The notes beneath the pieces are model-generated. The model made no database searches. It saw nothing but the letters and a program-made list of their open reading frames with translations, and was not told the DNA's origin. The translations under genes were made by a program, and so were the position numbers. Of a stretch of 64,000 nt of DNA, positions 13,001-25,938 are shown in pieces. Each line of letters opens with the position of its first letter. The first letter of the stretch is position 1. This DNA comes from Laguncularia racemosa (taxonomy: Eukaryota > Streptophyta > Magnoliopsida > Myrtales > Combretaceae): contig JBBMOL010000021.1 of the NCBI GenBank assembly GCA_037954665.1, positions 3,410,001-3,474,000 on the forward strand. Direction: 5' to 3'.

Positions 13001-14755
13001 TGACCCCCAATTTTACCTACTCTCTTCATATCTCATTGTCCTATAAATTCAATGCTTAATTCATCTAGAAATCACAATCTATTTTCTATTGATTAAAACC
13101 TATACTTATTGATTATCAGCCTAGTTCCTAAAAATCTTTTAACATAAGATCTATGGATCACAAACCTATACTCTATTAATCAAAACCTAAGTTCTAATAT
13201 CACTTGAACCATAGCGCCTTAAAACTTGAAACGCTATAGCCTGCCATGTGTACCTATTGAGTAGCGACATGTAATAACTTCCATTGCTCCTATTCTTTAA
13301 ACTTATTTAACTCCATTGTTTGTTAAAATAACTATAACTCTAATAATATAAATGAATGATTCACAGACGAATCATTCCAATAATTGATAACTAATCAAAT
13401 GTATATCATCCTTTAATCTAAATACCATCATAAACTTCCATCAACATATGATTAAATGACATGGGTAGTAACTTATAAGCAATTTCTAACTCTTCACTCA
13501 AACATCCTCAACTTCTACAAAAATATCCTTCATACACTCCCACCTTACTTATATTCATAATAGTAATGATAATCATCCTCATCCTCATCTTGATAATACC
13601 CCTAAAATCTATCCTAAATCATTTTGATATAAAACTCTATTAAGAACAACATCATATACCAATCGTCAAGGTGCCCTTAGGAATCTACCACCTTTAGCCC
13701 CTAGGTCAAACTACTCACAAACAACAAGTAAGGTAATTACTAAGTTTTCGTTAGATTCATTCATTTACTGTAACTAGCAAATACAACCAACAAATATGGT
13801 AAACACGTACCTAGAAGAGTGGTTTTAGGTTCTATTTATTTGTAATGATCAAATTCCTCAAAGCTTGTCAAGAAACAGTAATTGATTCTTAGTTTTATTT
13901 TACAACAAGACCTAAGCTTCACTAGGTTATTCAACTAAGAATTAGTTGCTTTTTCTTCTTCCCCAAGCTCTATTATAAGTAATATAGACTTATAATCGAA
14001 ATAAAATTAAAATAGAAGGACTAAAGGATCGTTTTTAAACAACATGGTTGTTTGTGTGGTTGTGTAGAAGAATATAGGTAAGAGCATGGTTGTGTACCTT
14101 ACTATACACAAAGTCTACTTAGCACACCCAAGTGCAATATTGTATAGTTGGTTAGGTACTTTAACACAGGCAGGTACACACCTATGTACCTAACCTCGTA
14201 CAATTCATTTTACTAAATACTTCTCACAATCTTCATAGGTAAGTACATGGCCTTATACCTCGGTCATGTACCCCTTTGAACCTTTCGAAACTCTTCGTTT
14301 TCATTCCTTTCACTCCTTCCTCTATTTGATCATTCACTAATTAAGATAATAATCTAATTTTAGTGTAAAATATATCAAATTTTATGAATTTAAACAAAAT
14401 CAGAATGCTTACTTATCTAGATTTAAATCCACAACTTGAAACGAATTTGGTTTGGCAACTTTGACGTCTAAATTGAAATATCCAGAAACCTTAAATTTCC
14501 ACAATGTTATGTCTTAATGAGTTCTCATTAAAAAAGATAACATGTAAGATTATTAATTTGATAAATATACTTACCTTCATATCATACTTTAATTCGAGAA
14601 TCCTTCTATAGTTGAAGTGGGGTTAAAGATGAGTTAGGATTCTTTGTAGCACAGGGTCTACATTGACAATAGAATAAAAAAGGTTTAAGTAGAGTTTTTA
14701 TACGATCAAAGTGCTTTTATTTTAAAATTTTTAATTATTGAAACACTTTTTTTTA
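13001..14755. other. Non-coding stretch between the two direct repeats
   Basis: No open frame of note. The stretch at about 13200-14300 has repeated GTGTACC/GTACA-like words and resembles long-terminal-repeat or other element-derived sequence, but no primer-binding site, polypurine tract or terminal repeat could be fixed. Origin is uncertain. Confidence 0.35.
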
Positions 14756-15580
14756 GAAAACTTTATTTTATTTTATGAAGGAGGTAGCCATGGAATGTCT
14801 GAGTCTGGTGCAGTATTTTCAAAGTGAGCATCACCAGCATTTTTTGTTCCATGGTGACTTCCTCCCCTTGCTAGTTTCTTAATTTTTGTCACACCAAAAT
14901 TTAGTCATTTAGAGGACGAGCTATCTTTAGAATTAACAGCTTGAAATTTAAAACCATCAAGAGCATATTCTCTGATTTTTCCACTTCCTGAATTTTAATC
15001 ACATCAGTCTCCATCAGTGTCTCTTTATTATGCCCCCTGTTTTATTTTCTTTAATCCCAGTTTTGACAATGGTTTCCTTCTCATTATTCTCTTTAGGAAG
15101 CCATTGAGTCTTTTTAGTATATGATTTTAAACCATTTGCCCCTTGATCATGTAAGTAATAATCAGAAGAGTACAATCTCTCTCTCTCTCTTTAAAAATGA
15201 TGGTTGAAAGCCATCATTATTCCTTGGAACTTGATTCTTTCCTTGCATTCCTTGTCACTTGTCTCTGGTCTCACAATATTCCATTCACCACAATTCATTC
15301 ATTTGTTTCCTTTTCTAATAAAAAATTCTTTTTATTTGTTGGTATCCCCATGTTGCCTTTCAGAATGTACTGCTTCTCCTTGAGACTAGACTTTTCCTTG
15401 CTGCTGTACATTGCAAGCGGGCTCTCTTACCGTTTTAGCTTGAAGCTGCTCCACTAGGGTTAATTCAAGTTCATGATCTTCAATTGGTTTTAGTCGCTTC
15501 TTTTTTTCTATTTACAAGAGTTTGTAACGGAGGAAAAGATGAAGTGGAAGCAAGGTCGAGAGAGGGTGAAGTTAACGAAT
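14756..15580 (-). pseudogene. Possible eroded LINE ORF1 remnant
   Basis: On the minus strand several short coding-like stretches appear in changing frames, for example a Ser/Pro-rich SPSLDLASTSSFPPL (about 15510-15580), then GKIREYALDGFKFQ and a stretch ending DSDIPWLPP (about 14770-14990). They would sit upstream of the LINE endonuclease if the intervening DNA were removed, which would fit an ORF1. No zinc-knuckle motif was found, so this is weak. A CT run lies at about 15177-15191. Confidence 0.3.
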
Positions 15581-15583
15581 TAT

Positions 15584-16112
15584 ATTGTTGACTTATTCTT
15601 TGATTCAATTGATGGATAAATCCTTCATAGACTAGCAAAATAGCAACCAAGAAGAATATTGAAACCATGGAGAGAATAATATATGGAGTGAAATGCGAGG
15701 TTTATAAAATTTAGTTCAATTATTGCAAGACTAATTAAGTTAAGTTGAACTTAAGTATTAGTTAAATTGAGCTTAAATGCGTTTAATAGATCAAGTTTAA
15801 GCTTACTCAGTGCCACTTTAAGTCAAATTCCACTTTGGAATTTTAAACTTAATTAAGCTCGAGTTAAAGCTTGGGGTTTGAAATCTCAAGTCATCTTAAA
15901 GTGAAGCTCAACATTATATCGTTTCAGCTTAACTTGAACAGGGCCATAGCTAGAACTCAAAATCAAATGACCACAAATAGTAACAATTTTAAGATTTTAG
16001 TGTTTGGGGCATGCCTACACATTTTTCATAAAATATAGGAAGGTGAAATCAGACATTACGAATTTAGGGAAGTTAGGATTAGCAATTTGGCACATGACCT
16101 AGCAACTCAAAC
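15584..16112. repeat. Direct repeat copy 2 (about 530 bp)
   Basis: This is the second copy of the repeat at 12463-13000, in the same orientation, with scattered substitutions and short indels over its full length. It ends near CAACTCAAACACACA. The palindrome seen in copy 1 is partly degraded here (about 15869-15889). The flanks of the two copies differ on both sides. Confidence 0.75.
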
Positions 16113-18182
16113 ACACATGATACATTTAAAAATGATTTACATAAACAAAATTTGATTCGATTAATAAATGAGTCAAGCCAGTTTATATCCTTTTATAAAT
16201 GTATGGGGGCTTGAATCTAGCATCTAAACCTATTTTAGAAACAGGTTCCCTAACCACATCTGTTTATATTTGAGTAGTAATTTTTAATTTTATTTTATAG
16301 TTTAGTTTAATTAAAAAAGAAAAAAAATTATACTCTACCATCTCCTTCCTTTATTATCTTCTCAATTATCTATTGTTCCACTTTCCTCTCTTGCGTCATC
16401 CATTACTATTCTCTTTTTAGTTCGTTTTGAATCTATTTTTGCAAGAGTAACCTTCTTAATCCTTTATTTTTCTCTATGCTTTAAAAAGAGAATGTAGTAT
16501 ATTATATTTCAAACTTTATTCTTATATACATGTAGACATACCTTAATTAAGTACCAATTTCATTATTGACATCGATTGGTATTTTTAGTGAAAATCGAAC
16601 TAAATATATTAATCTCTTATATATATATATATATATATATATATTTCTTAAGTTAGTCGCATACTATTATAGTCAATCCATTGATGGCATGGGTTGAGTT
16701 TGATGTGAAATGGGAAAAATTTAATATGAAATAAGACCCAGACCTGCCGGATTCTAGGATGAGTTCGCTTTGTGACCATATCTATCTTGAGCTATCGTAA
16801 TTTTATATGACTTATCTCTACATATTTAACCTAAAAATAGAAAGCTACTAGTGGAGGTACGGAGGAGAAGGAATTTAATGTGAGCAACTGGGTGGGGGTG
16901 TGTGTAGTGTAGGGATATATATATATATATATATGAACGATAAGATCGATGACAATTGACATACATGAAAATGTCTTCCAGGGTAAGTTGAATTGGCTTT
17001 TCGATAAAAAGCATGAATAAACTAGTCCTGTCATTCGGTAGTGTCGTGTCTCGTGCCAGACAACACAGCTGTTTAAATGCTATTTGCATTGGCTTGCTTG
17101 CATGGAAGTGATAGCGCCCCCCACCCCCACCACCCCAACCCCCGCGTCCACGTTGGGTTTGACCCTTCAACCTATTTTATAAAGTTTCTTCCTATTGGAC
17201 AAGAATATTTTATATGATGATAATATATATATATATATATATAATAAAGTAGGTGATTGCTTCGATTGGGTGGTCTCCTTAATAAAATATTTCTTAATAT
17301 TTTATCTTCCATGAAAACAACAGATTTATATATATATATATATATATTGAAATAAATGATGTTGTTTGTTAACCATGCAATTGATTATGGGTCTTGTTTC
17401 ATATGCAAATATCATGTAAAAATGAACTAAAATAAATAGTTTAAATGGGTTGATTTCATGAATCAATCATTTAACCTATCAATCTATATGGATTGAATTA
17501 AAATTAGTAAATTTTAACTTATTTATTAAATAAATCATTATAGATTAATCCATTTAATTTTTAGATCAAAATTGATATGTGTACATCTTGATTAGCTAAT
17601 TGCAATTAATGTAATAAAATCTTATTAATTTTTTATTATTGAATTTAATTGAATATATTTAACAATAAGAATTTATTAAATTAATTATTAAGAAGTTTAT
17701 AACTCAAATAAAATAAAATAAAAATAATAATTTAAATAGAAAAAAAGAAATATTAAAGAAGTAATATTATACTTTCTTAATATATATAACTTAGAAAAAT
17801 ATGCTACAGCCCACGCAAGACTAGTAGTTACCTGAACAAAGCTATTTATTTTGTTTTGGGCAATGTGTGAAGCCATCATCATGCTATTTTCTTTATTACA
17901 GGTTGTAATTTTGAATTGCGTCCAATGTGTCATTGTCCTGATGGCTGGCATTATGATCTAAGTCTAACTCAGGACTTGTCACACTTCCAATAAAATAAGG
18001 GATATTTTAGTGTTCGGGTCTTTTTCTTCTCACCCATTGCCATTTCCAACCTAAAAATGAAAGGGACATGCAACTCAAGAGTGTTATCAAATTTAAGAGC
18101 CTCAATCATTTAAACGTATTTGACAATGTTTGGCATAATGTTAATCAAGCCTTGTAGAGACTCAATTCTTTTGGATACTTAG
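16113..18182. other. AT-rich intergenic DNA with microsatellites and a G-rich motif
   Basis: No gene recognised. TA runs lie at about 16619-16644, 16915-16934, 17223-17242 and 17327-17347. A run of cytosine blocks at 17117-17143 (6, 5, 4 and 5 C's with short spacers) gives a guanine-quadruplex-type motif on the minus strand. A minus-strand open frame across it is glycine-rich only because of this composition. Confidence 0.55.
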
Positions 18183-18392
18183 GTTCCTCCCATTTTACAC
18201 AAGCCTCTCAATTATAGGAAAGAGTGGCTACTAAAATTGCTTAATGTTTTTTATCCAACTCACTGCTGTGTTGATGAATTTGAGCTTGAATGTGATGGGC
18301 TGATATGGTACACAATCTTAAGAGATGTCCATAAAAGGATACTCAATAATTATTGTAAGTACAACAATCTTAGTGAAAAGATGAAAACTAAG
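18183..18392 (+). CDS. Unidentified exon-like open stretch
   Basis: Seventy codons stay open on the plus strand, starting directly after an acceptor-like TACTTAG and ending at a donor-like AAG|GTTAGT. The frame stops soon afterwards, at 18408. There is no ATG at the beginning. The translation is not low-complexity: it includes HKPLNYRKEWLLKLLNVFYP and CCVDEFELECDGLIWYTILR, with three Cys and three Trp/Tyr-rich parts. I do not recognise the family. It could be an exon of an unseen gene, a gene fragment, or a piece of an element protein. The surrounding DNA is AT-rich and without other coding signal, which argues for a relic. Confidence 0.3.
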
Positions 18393-19490
18393 GTTAGTAA
18401 TTCGTGTTAAAGTATTAATGGGCTTATGTTTGTGTCTAACTAAGTTTGTGCCTAAAAGGTCTTAGCTTGTAACACGAACGGTTTATTAATCGTGTTTGAA
18501 AATCTAAACCCATAATTATTCTCGTTTAATAAATGTGTTTTATATCTAGGTTGCGGTTGTTTGTCAACTAAAAAATAAAAAAAATCTAAAATAGATCCTA
18601 CAACAATTATAATATCTATTAAAATAATTAAAACCAAAATCTTCATAAAATTAAAGTCTAAAAAGAACAAATAAGTTCAACTTTTAAACATAATACATTG
18701 TAACATGACAAACAAAGATAAGACTAATAAAACATAATAAAATAAATAATTTATTTGCTATATCTCATTAATGTATTAAATTGAGCCATGACATTAGTGT
18801 CAATATTCAAATCAACCACATGCTATGTTGACTCTTTAAGAGAGATTGTTGAAGAGTCTACATTGAAAAAGAGTTATTAACATTACACTAAGGATAATAA
18901 TGAGAATAATTCATCATATTCTTTATCTTTTTTCTAATATCTTTATATCATCAAAGTTTAATAGGTATACAAAAAGATCATTAGGATCTAAAGGCATGTT
19001 TAAATCATATAAATTCTCATATATAATAAGCAAAGATAAGTGTATTTGCATGGCATGTGTTTGAATAATTCAAGCATTAAAAATTTGTGAATGTGAAAGG
19101 AAATAAAATCTAGCAATATAAAATTTTAAAAGAAATATACTCAATATTATGAAAAAAAAAAACTACATTCTAATGAGGCTATTAGAGATCTAAGATATCT
19201 CAACATAGAATCATGTATCATATCAAAGAGGAGACTAAATAATTTCATAGCATTTAAAAATAAATCTTTACAAGTCATGGACATGCAATTCTATAAGTTG
19301 AGTAAACTCATAAAAATTACACATATAATATGTATATTCTAAGAGTAAAATATAACAAATTATTAATCATAGTTCGGTGGTAAGGTGTATATGTTTTTAA
19401 ACAAAAGTCATGGGTTTGATCCAATGAATATCATTTTACTTTTTTTTTTCTTTTTTATATATTGCATTTATTTTTACATTGCTTAAATAA

Positions 19491-19530
<40 letters not shown>

Positions 19531-20850
19531 ATTTTTTTTACAATAATTAATAATATTAAATATCATCTAATATACAAGTATAGCTAATTAATAAATTCTC
19601 TTGAATTGCTAATTATTCATTAATTGTGTACCATAAATAATAAATATATTATTAATATCATAAATGCTTTGATCTTATCATATAAATTATGAATAAATAA
19701 TAATAGGCATATATAACTCATTATACTTTACTTATAATTAGTATTATGAAAATGAATATTGATTATTAAATAATTGAAGACCAATGATTTTTGTAGTATT
19801 GCTAATAAATAATATAATATTTTAAAGTCATCATTAAAAAAATAAAGCATACTTATGCCTATATCATTTAGTTTTTTTTTCACTTTACTTATAATTACCT
19901 CATTATTTTTTTTTTGTGTTGTATTCTTATTAATAACAAAATTTACACAAGTTTTATGTATTACTTTTTTTTAAAAAATAAATTGATGGGTATATTTCAA
20001 CATTAATATATATGCTACAAGAAAAATATAAGATATTTATTTTTTAATCTCTTACAAAGTATATTGAATATCCTTAATTATTTCTATAAAAACAAATTAA
20101 AATTTCCTTCTTGTTAAGCATAGAAAGTGTTGTCCTTGCACTTATTTTACAAAATCTTTATATATATAAGATTATGAATAATTATAATATTAATATAAAT
20201 ATAGTAAATTCACCCCCTCTCCAATCCCATAGTTCTACATCCACCTCTAAGTAAACTTTCTATCATAAGTAAAACTATTGAAATCCTTAAATTTCCACAT
20301 AAAAAAATCATTGTTGAAAGCATAAAACTAAAACAAAAATATAAAGTGAGGCACCAAATTATTAGTTATACTAGATCCCTATTAAATTTTAGATGGAACT
20401 TAGAGAAAATGTAAACAATCATGGTTTTAAACGGGTTAATTGGTTTATAAATGGGGTTTGGATACTAAACCCAAACCTAGACTCATTTATAAATAGATCT
20501 AAATGGATTCAACCCATTTACCAATCATATTTTGTCCATTTAACATAGTTCAACTCATTTACCAACCGTATTTTGTCTTTTTAACACAAACTTGTTTATA
20601 ATTGTAAAGTATTATTTGATGAGTCGTGTGCTAAATTACTGGCCCTAGTCAAAGTTAATATTTTCATTTTCACTTTGTATGTACATGCTCTATATTTATT
20701 AATTTGTCTTTAAAAATCTCAATTAGAGACTATCGGCAAAGTTGTTCGATCGAGAACTTACGTGCTTAAGCGTGGGTAAAAAGACAAATTTTTTCTTTGT
20801 TTTTATTTATTTATTTATTTTTTTCCCGATTCTCAAAACGGGAGGAAGGA
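18393..20850. other. AT-rich intergenic DNA with a long CT microsatellite
   Basis: No gene seen. A CT dinucleotide run of about 35 bases lies at 19494-19528. The rest is AT-rich with many stops in all frames. Confidence 0.6.
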
Positions 20851-23412
20851 GCCAACTGTAAAATGGCAAAATCAAATCGTAATATGATGAGAAATGAATG
20901 ACTAATCAATCAAAGTCGAAATCTCCTCTCGGTACTTATAAATGGAGCTTGACTCGAGTCCCTACTTCCGTCGTACCACTAAATGAAGGAAGAATCAGTA
21001 CAGTATCGAGTGCTAGCAGCAACATTGTTGTATGCACACTAGGGGGAGTTTCACTTGTAAAAAGAACTGAAATTTTATGCCACGCAAACCGCTTGTATAT
21101 CATCCATCAAGTAAATGTAAATCTCGCTTACCCTAAATAGACTAATAACAATCCTTTTCTAATGTATTATGATGCTTCGGCCCAAATCACAATGGAGCCC
21201 GAGGAATGAAACTACTCCAGGAATGAGTCAGAATGTTGATACTATGATGCCTTGCTACAGATTATGGCCCTTCAACTGGTTTTCTTTTCAAGACTTGAAT
21301 GAGGAAAAGGAAAAAGGGTGTTTTCATAAAAGGACTAAAGGTATATAATTGACATTGCTACTACAACTGCATGATTTAGATACAGAATATGTTACAACGT
21401 TATACATAGACAGCTCCACTCGAAAATTATAGTGGGACACTGTAATTGCCTACCTCATCCACTTGTTAGATACACAACCAACAACTCTATAATAAAGCTG
21501 AAGACTATGCCAGAAGACTGATTTATCTAAACAAATAAGACATCCTAGCTTACAATGACGTCCCACTATAAATGGAAAGATGACCTCGGTCAACACAGTA
21601 AGAACTTCCAAAATGTTCCCTAAAGTTTGCTGGAGTATCCAAGGAACAGAGACAAAATGGCCAGGGCCAGAGTCAAAATGGCGAATCCCTTGATCCAACT
21701 CCACAATCTTCATCAAATAACCGAGTTGGATGATCCCAAGGCTTACAACTGTTTTGCCAAGCACATATATTCTGAAAATTCCTCAGATAGCTTTAATGCA
21801 CATGTCTTGAGTCGTGGCAAACTGTTACACTATATATACTGGATAACGTCTCTGCAAAGTACAACGCACGGTCAGTCAGAATATCACTATTGAGAAAAGA
21901 CATCTCATAGTTCCCCTAAGATTGACAAAGTACATAAATATCATTTTGTGCTATCAAACCATATTCAAACCAAAAAAGTTAGTTTTGAGTTTCAACACTT
22001 CAGCCTCGTTCACTGATTTAATGGAATAGGATTCCGCGATCCAAATTACTATTGTTTTTTGTGAGAATTTGATGATGATGCGGGGTATGATAAAAAAAAA
22101 AATGACCACGTGACCCTGAATTACTTGGCATCCCAATAATCAGGGGAGAAGGGAATCCAATTCCAAGAATCAAAAGCCTTGAACTAGCAATTTTTTGTTG
22201 AGCTCCCACAAGTAAACAATAGAAATCTGGATCTCATGGGATCAAGCAAATGAGGCCTCAAGGTTGTTAGAATCAGTGGCACCTCACATTAGATCTTTTT
22301 GCCATAGCGATAGGTCTTTGTTCAAAAGCAACTCCCTTTCTGACCCCTAAGGCTGGACATGTTACATCACAAATCTAAAACACATTGAACTTATTCCTTT
22401 CATATCACCGATTGATGCCAAACAATCACTCCTGAGTTAGATCATATCTAATCTTATTTTGTCTTTGATATGCAGAATCTTTTAAATCATCTCCCCTGCC
22501 AGGTAACCCTAATTACTTCCATATAGCATTACAAGCCTAAGGGCTGTCTTATAAATGTCCTTTGATTATCTATGGTCAAATTCTGCCACATTTTTTTAAG
22601 GGTAATTCAAATTCTACCGCATGGTAAACTATAAGGAAGGTTTCTTTTCACCTATCCTCCTTGCTTGTAAACGTCATTTCCTCCAACCTTCTTTGAAGTA
22701 AACCAATGCTTGATAAAAAAATGTTCACTGTTGATGTAAGGACATTCAGGTCTACCACTTTGATGGGCATGGGCTATAAACCGGGATCCAAGATTTCAAC
22801 AAAAGACTGAGGGAATTACTTCAAAGGTCATTTATCTTCAGATAATAGCTTGAAATGAAAATTAAGTACATTATCGATTACAAATCAGTACTTTGATAGC
22901 AGGATTCAATCCAAATCCCTGATCACATAAAAATTGGATAGAAGAAAAGCGTATTTTTGATAATTATCTAGAAGTCAGTCTTCTGAACATAATGCTGTAA
23001 ATCCTTATATTTATTTGAACAGCTATGAATTCATTATAGCAGGTCAAATGTATCTAGTTTTCCACTTCCAAGACTAGAATATTGATAGTGATGAGCAGAA
23101 CTGCTGCCAGGTTCCATGTCTTGCTGCATAATATGAAATAGAGCAGCAACAAATTTTATCAAAAAGCTGAGGTTTGGTTACGCTTTTCAACAAATTAGGT
23201 AAGGTTGCAAGCATTTATAGGGTATTAGTGAAAATCCAGCATGCAAGTCCTCTATCATCGTTTAACTCCACAACTATATGTAATGGGCTTCATCAAGGTT
23301 TTTGACCCATACGTGAGAGGGAGTAATTAGACGCTTAAACTTTTAGATGGTAATCAAATTCCCTTTTTCTGTTTAATCTCCTTCTGCCTCTGTTTGTCGG
23401 TATCTCCATAAT
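20851..23412. other. Unassigned unique sequence, less AT-rich
   Basis: Base composition is more balanced than in neighbouring intergenic DNA, but only short open frames occur on both strands (for example 20898-21140 plus, 21450-21764 minus, 21627-21893 plus) and none shows a known motif. It may be untranslated exon, an old gene fragment or unique spacer. Confidence 0.3.
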
Positions 23413-23743
23413 TGTTACATGGAAAAAGAGATGATAATTTGTAGATATGGAGCTGGGTGCAGTTGCAGATGAAATATGTAAAATAAAAGATAAACAGAGA
23501 TAAAATAACTTTTTTGGCTAGTTTCATTTCTCACAGGAATAGGGTATTTATACTAACCTTTATGAGCTGCCTTTCCTAAGCTATAGATTCCTATTATATC
23601 TACTAGGATACTTTTAAGCTCTCCGAAGATACTTATAATCCTAATAGTATCTCCTAAAAGATGTATAACAATAGATAACAACCAAAAACATATCTTTGTT
23701 ATATTTTCTTTATTATATTCTCCTAATATAGATATCCCTAACA
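23413..23743 (-). repeat. Probable solo LTR (copia-like)
   Basis: On the minus strand the stretch begins TGTTAGGGATATC and ends CATGTAACA, that is TG...CA ends with a short inverted terminal match. It holds a TATA-like TATAAATACCC near the promoter position of an LTR (about 23546-23556). No internal coding region lies on either side. A clear target duplication was not found, so the ends are approximate. Confidence 0.45.
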
Positions 23744-24770
23744 ATCTACAACAAGCCTAGAAGCCATGCTCTCTCGCTGTCTTGATGAGATTGCTAGAGT
23801 CATGCCAAACATCCTTTTGGCATGCATCCTTCTGAAGAGAACAATATGATCTTATGCAGACTTATTCCACTCGCACGATGTGGAGTATTGTTAGCAAAGT
23901 CACCCTCACTTATTGTTTATGTAGGAACAAAGAAAGAGGAACACTCATTAGTGTCTTTTATGTGTTTATGTTAGATTGATGTTTATGTTATGTTGTAATT
24001 ATTTGATATTGTATTTGTAGGGGCAGTACTGTAATAGATTAGCCATAGTACCAGGTTGTGTGTTTGACTGCGCATGTGTGAAGTGTCATTGTTGTGTGTC
24101 TGTAATTGTAAGCTCCAGTCCAGGTCAGATGGCAGTTGCTAACAGGGTATCCATGTGTGTGTATATGCAGTTAGTGGGATTGTGTAGGTGTGCAGTTAGT
24201 GGGATTGTGTAGGTGTGCAGTTAGTGGGTTGTGTGGGAGAGAAAATAGGGAGCAGTCAATGTGAAGGAAAAGTGCCATCTTGTATGATATATATTGTGCA
24301 GAGTGATGGAAAAAGTGAGCAGATCTATTTTCAGAAATCTAGAGTTCTAGAATGCCAAAGAGATCTTAGATTCTCTCTTAAATCGAGCCTAAACCGGAGG
24401 GTCCTCTAAAAAAGCCCCTAGACAAATCTAAACATAGGTAAGTTAGGTAGAAAGAGCCACAAAAATAAAGATACAAACAGCCAAGATCTCACCCTAAATC
24501 ACCCAAAAACTAGATCACAAGCATGATCCTGTAACAAGTATATTGCCATGATTCATTTTGAGCAACAGATCTTGATGTGATATATCTTCAGCCATTTTTA
24601 ACTAATCCTATCATCAGTTAAACTTCATTTCCTAAGAAAAAATATTTCATTACTTTACCACCTAGACACTCATCGATTTCTATCCAGTGCTTTTAAGGTG
24701 CGACAATATACAATTACTTGTCAACCAAAGGTTATGAGAAACTGAAAAGATAAATATCCTAGATATGTTT
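23744..24770. other. Non-coding stretch with a 25-bp tandem repeat
   Basis: A 25-bp unit beginning TGCAGTTAGTGGG is repeated almost three times in tandem at 24166-24238. The surrounding GTGT-rich stretch (about 24050-24240) followed by a CT/AG-rich part resembles an LTR or leader of an old element. No gene was recognised. Confidence 0.45.
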
Positions 24771-25264
24771 TGTTACGATTCCCAGTTAGTGATCAAGTCA
24801 CCGGACGAAGGATCGAAAATTCTCCTTCCAACAAAGTGTTTTTACCCTTGTTCTTCCTCCTTGAAGCACCTATCCTTAATAATCAATGCAGCTCTTGAAG
24901 GGAGCTGCCACCTTGAAACTCATTAAGAGAGAGTTTCCAATCTCTTGAATTTTTTTTAAAAATTCTTTGCTTTTTTTTATTGCTCAATAACTCCCTATGT
25001 ATAGGGAAGTTTCCTTACAATACTAAAGATAATAAAAAGACTAGGATTCCTAATTAACAAAGATTAGGATTCTTTAATATTCTTAGTTTCCTAAAATAAC
25101 TCCTACTATAAATAAGAAAAGAGAAAAACTGGAAAGTAAGAAAAATATAACTAGGAAAGAACAAAAAACTGGAAAGTAAAAATATTCTTAGGATTCCTTA
25201 TTTTGCATTATCCCTTTTACTTGTGCGTCTTGCATATTGCTTGCCCAAGAATGCATCCGCAACA
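24771..25264 (-). repeat. 3' LTR of gypsy element 1
   Basis: 494 bp partner of 29623-30118, with TG...CA ends. Differences from the other LTR are mostly transitions by eye. The chromodomain reading frame runs up to and slightly into this LTR. Confidence 0.92.
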
Positions 25265-25280
25265 TTACTCCCCTCCTCCA
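25265..25280 (-). other. Polypurine tract of gypsy element 1
   Basis: Minus strand reads TGGAGGAGGGGAGTAA directly before the TG of the 3' LTR, the expected place for second-strand priming. Confidence 0.8.
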
Positions 25281-25938
25281 CAAACAACTTGTCCTCAAGC
25301 TGAAAGTCTGGAAATGCTAGTTTGAATTCCAATACATCTTCCTAAGTAGCATCCTCTAGTGTACCTCTACTCCATTGTAACAAGATTTCCCAACGACCTC
25401 GGTTCAATTGAGTTCGCAAAATGGCCATAGGACTGATTACAACCTGACCATCTTCCAGTGGAGGCAGCTTCGTTGGCTCCTCAGGTGGCTCGCCCTTGAA
25501 AGGCTTCAACAAGGACATGTGAAAGACATTGTGTAGCTTGCAGTCCAAAGGAAGCTCAAGTTGGTATGCTACGGTACCAATGCATTTCGCCACAAGAAAA
25601 GGCCCATAGAACTTAGGAGCAAGCTTATGTGAAAGGTGGCTAGCAAGTGTCTTCTGACGATAAGGCTGTAAACGCAACCATACATAAGTACTAGGAGAGA
25701 ATTCCACATCACGATGTCCTGTATCATAGAAGGTTTTCATTCGTTGCTGTGCTTGGTGGAGTTTAGTGCGAATGTCCGCTAAAGCTTCATCTCGAGCAAG
25801 AAAAGCTTGATCCATTGCATCGACTCTAGAAGTGCGAGCAACGTAAGATGTTAAACTCGGAGGCGCTCGTCCATAAACAACTTGGAATGGAGATGTTTTA
25901 AGGGCCGTGTGGAACGAAGTGTTGTAACAAAATTCAGC
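25273..25938 (-). pseudogene. gypsy element 1 integrase C-terminus and chromodomain-like end
   Basis: After the core comes the GPY/F-like part (KLAPKFYGPFLVAKCIGTVA) and HNVFHMSLLKPF, then a chromodomain-like end with ILLQWSRGTLEDAT followed by TAG where Trp is usual, and EDVLEFKLAFPDF. Chromodomains at this place mark the chromovirus branch of Ty3/gypsy and are thought to direct insertion into chromatin with specific histone marks. Confidence 0.8.

Noticed and set aside
12463..16112. LTR retrotransposon with the two 530-bp repeats as LTRs
   Set aside because: No primer-binding site after the first copy, no polypurine tract before the second, no pol between them and no matching flanks. Kept only as repeats.
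16826..17170. Minus-strand open frame with a glycine-rich start
   Set aside because: The glycines come from the C-block motif at 17117-17143, the rest has no motif, and the frame overlaps a TA microsatellite.
20898..21140. 80-codon plus-strand open frame
   Set aside because: No known motif and no neighbouring exons. Left as unassigned sequence.
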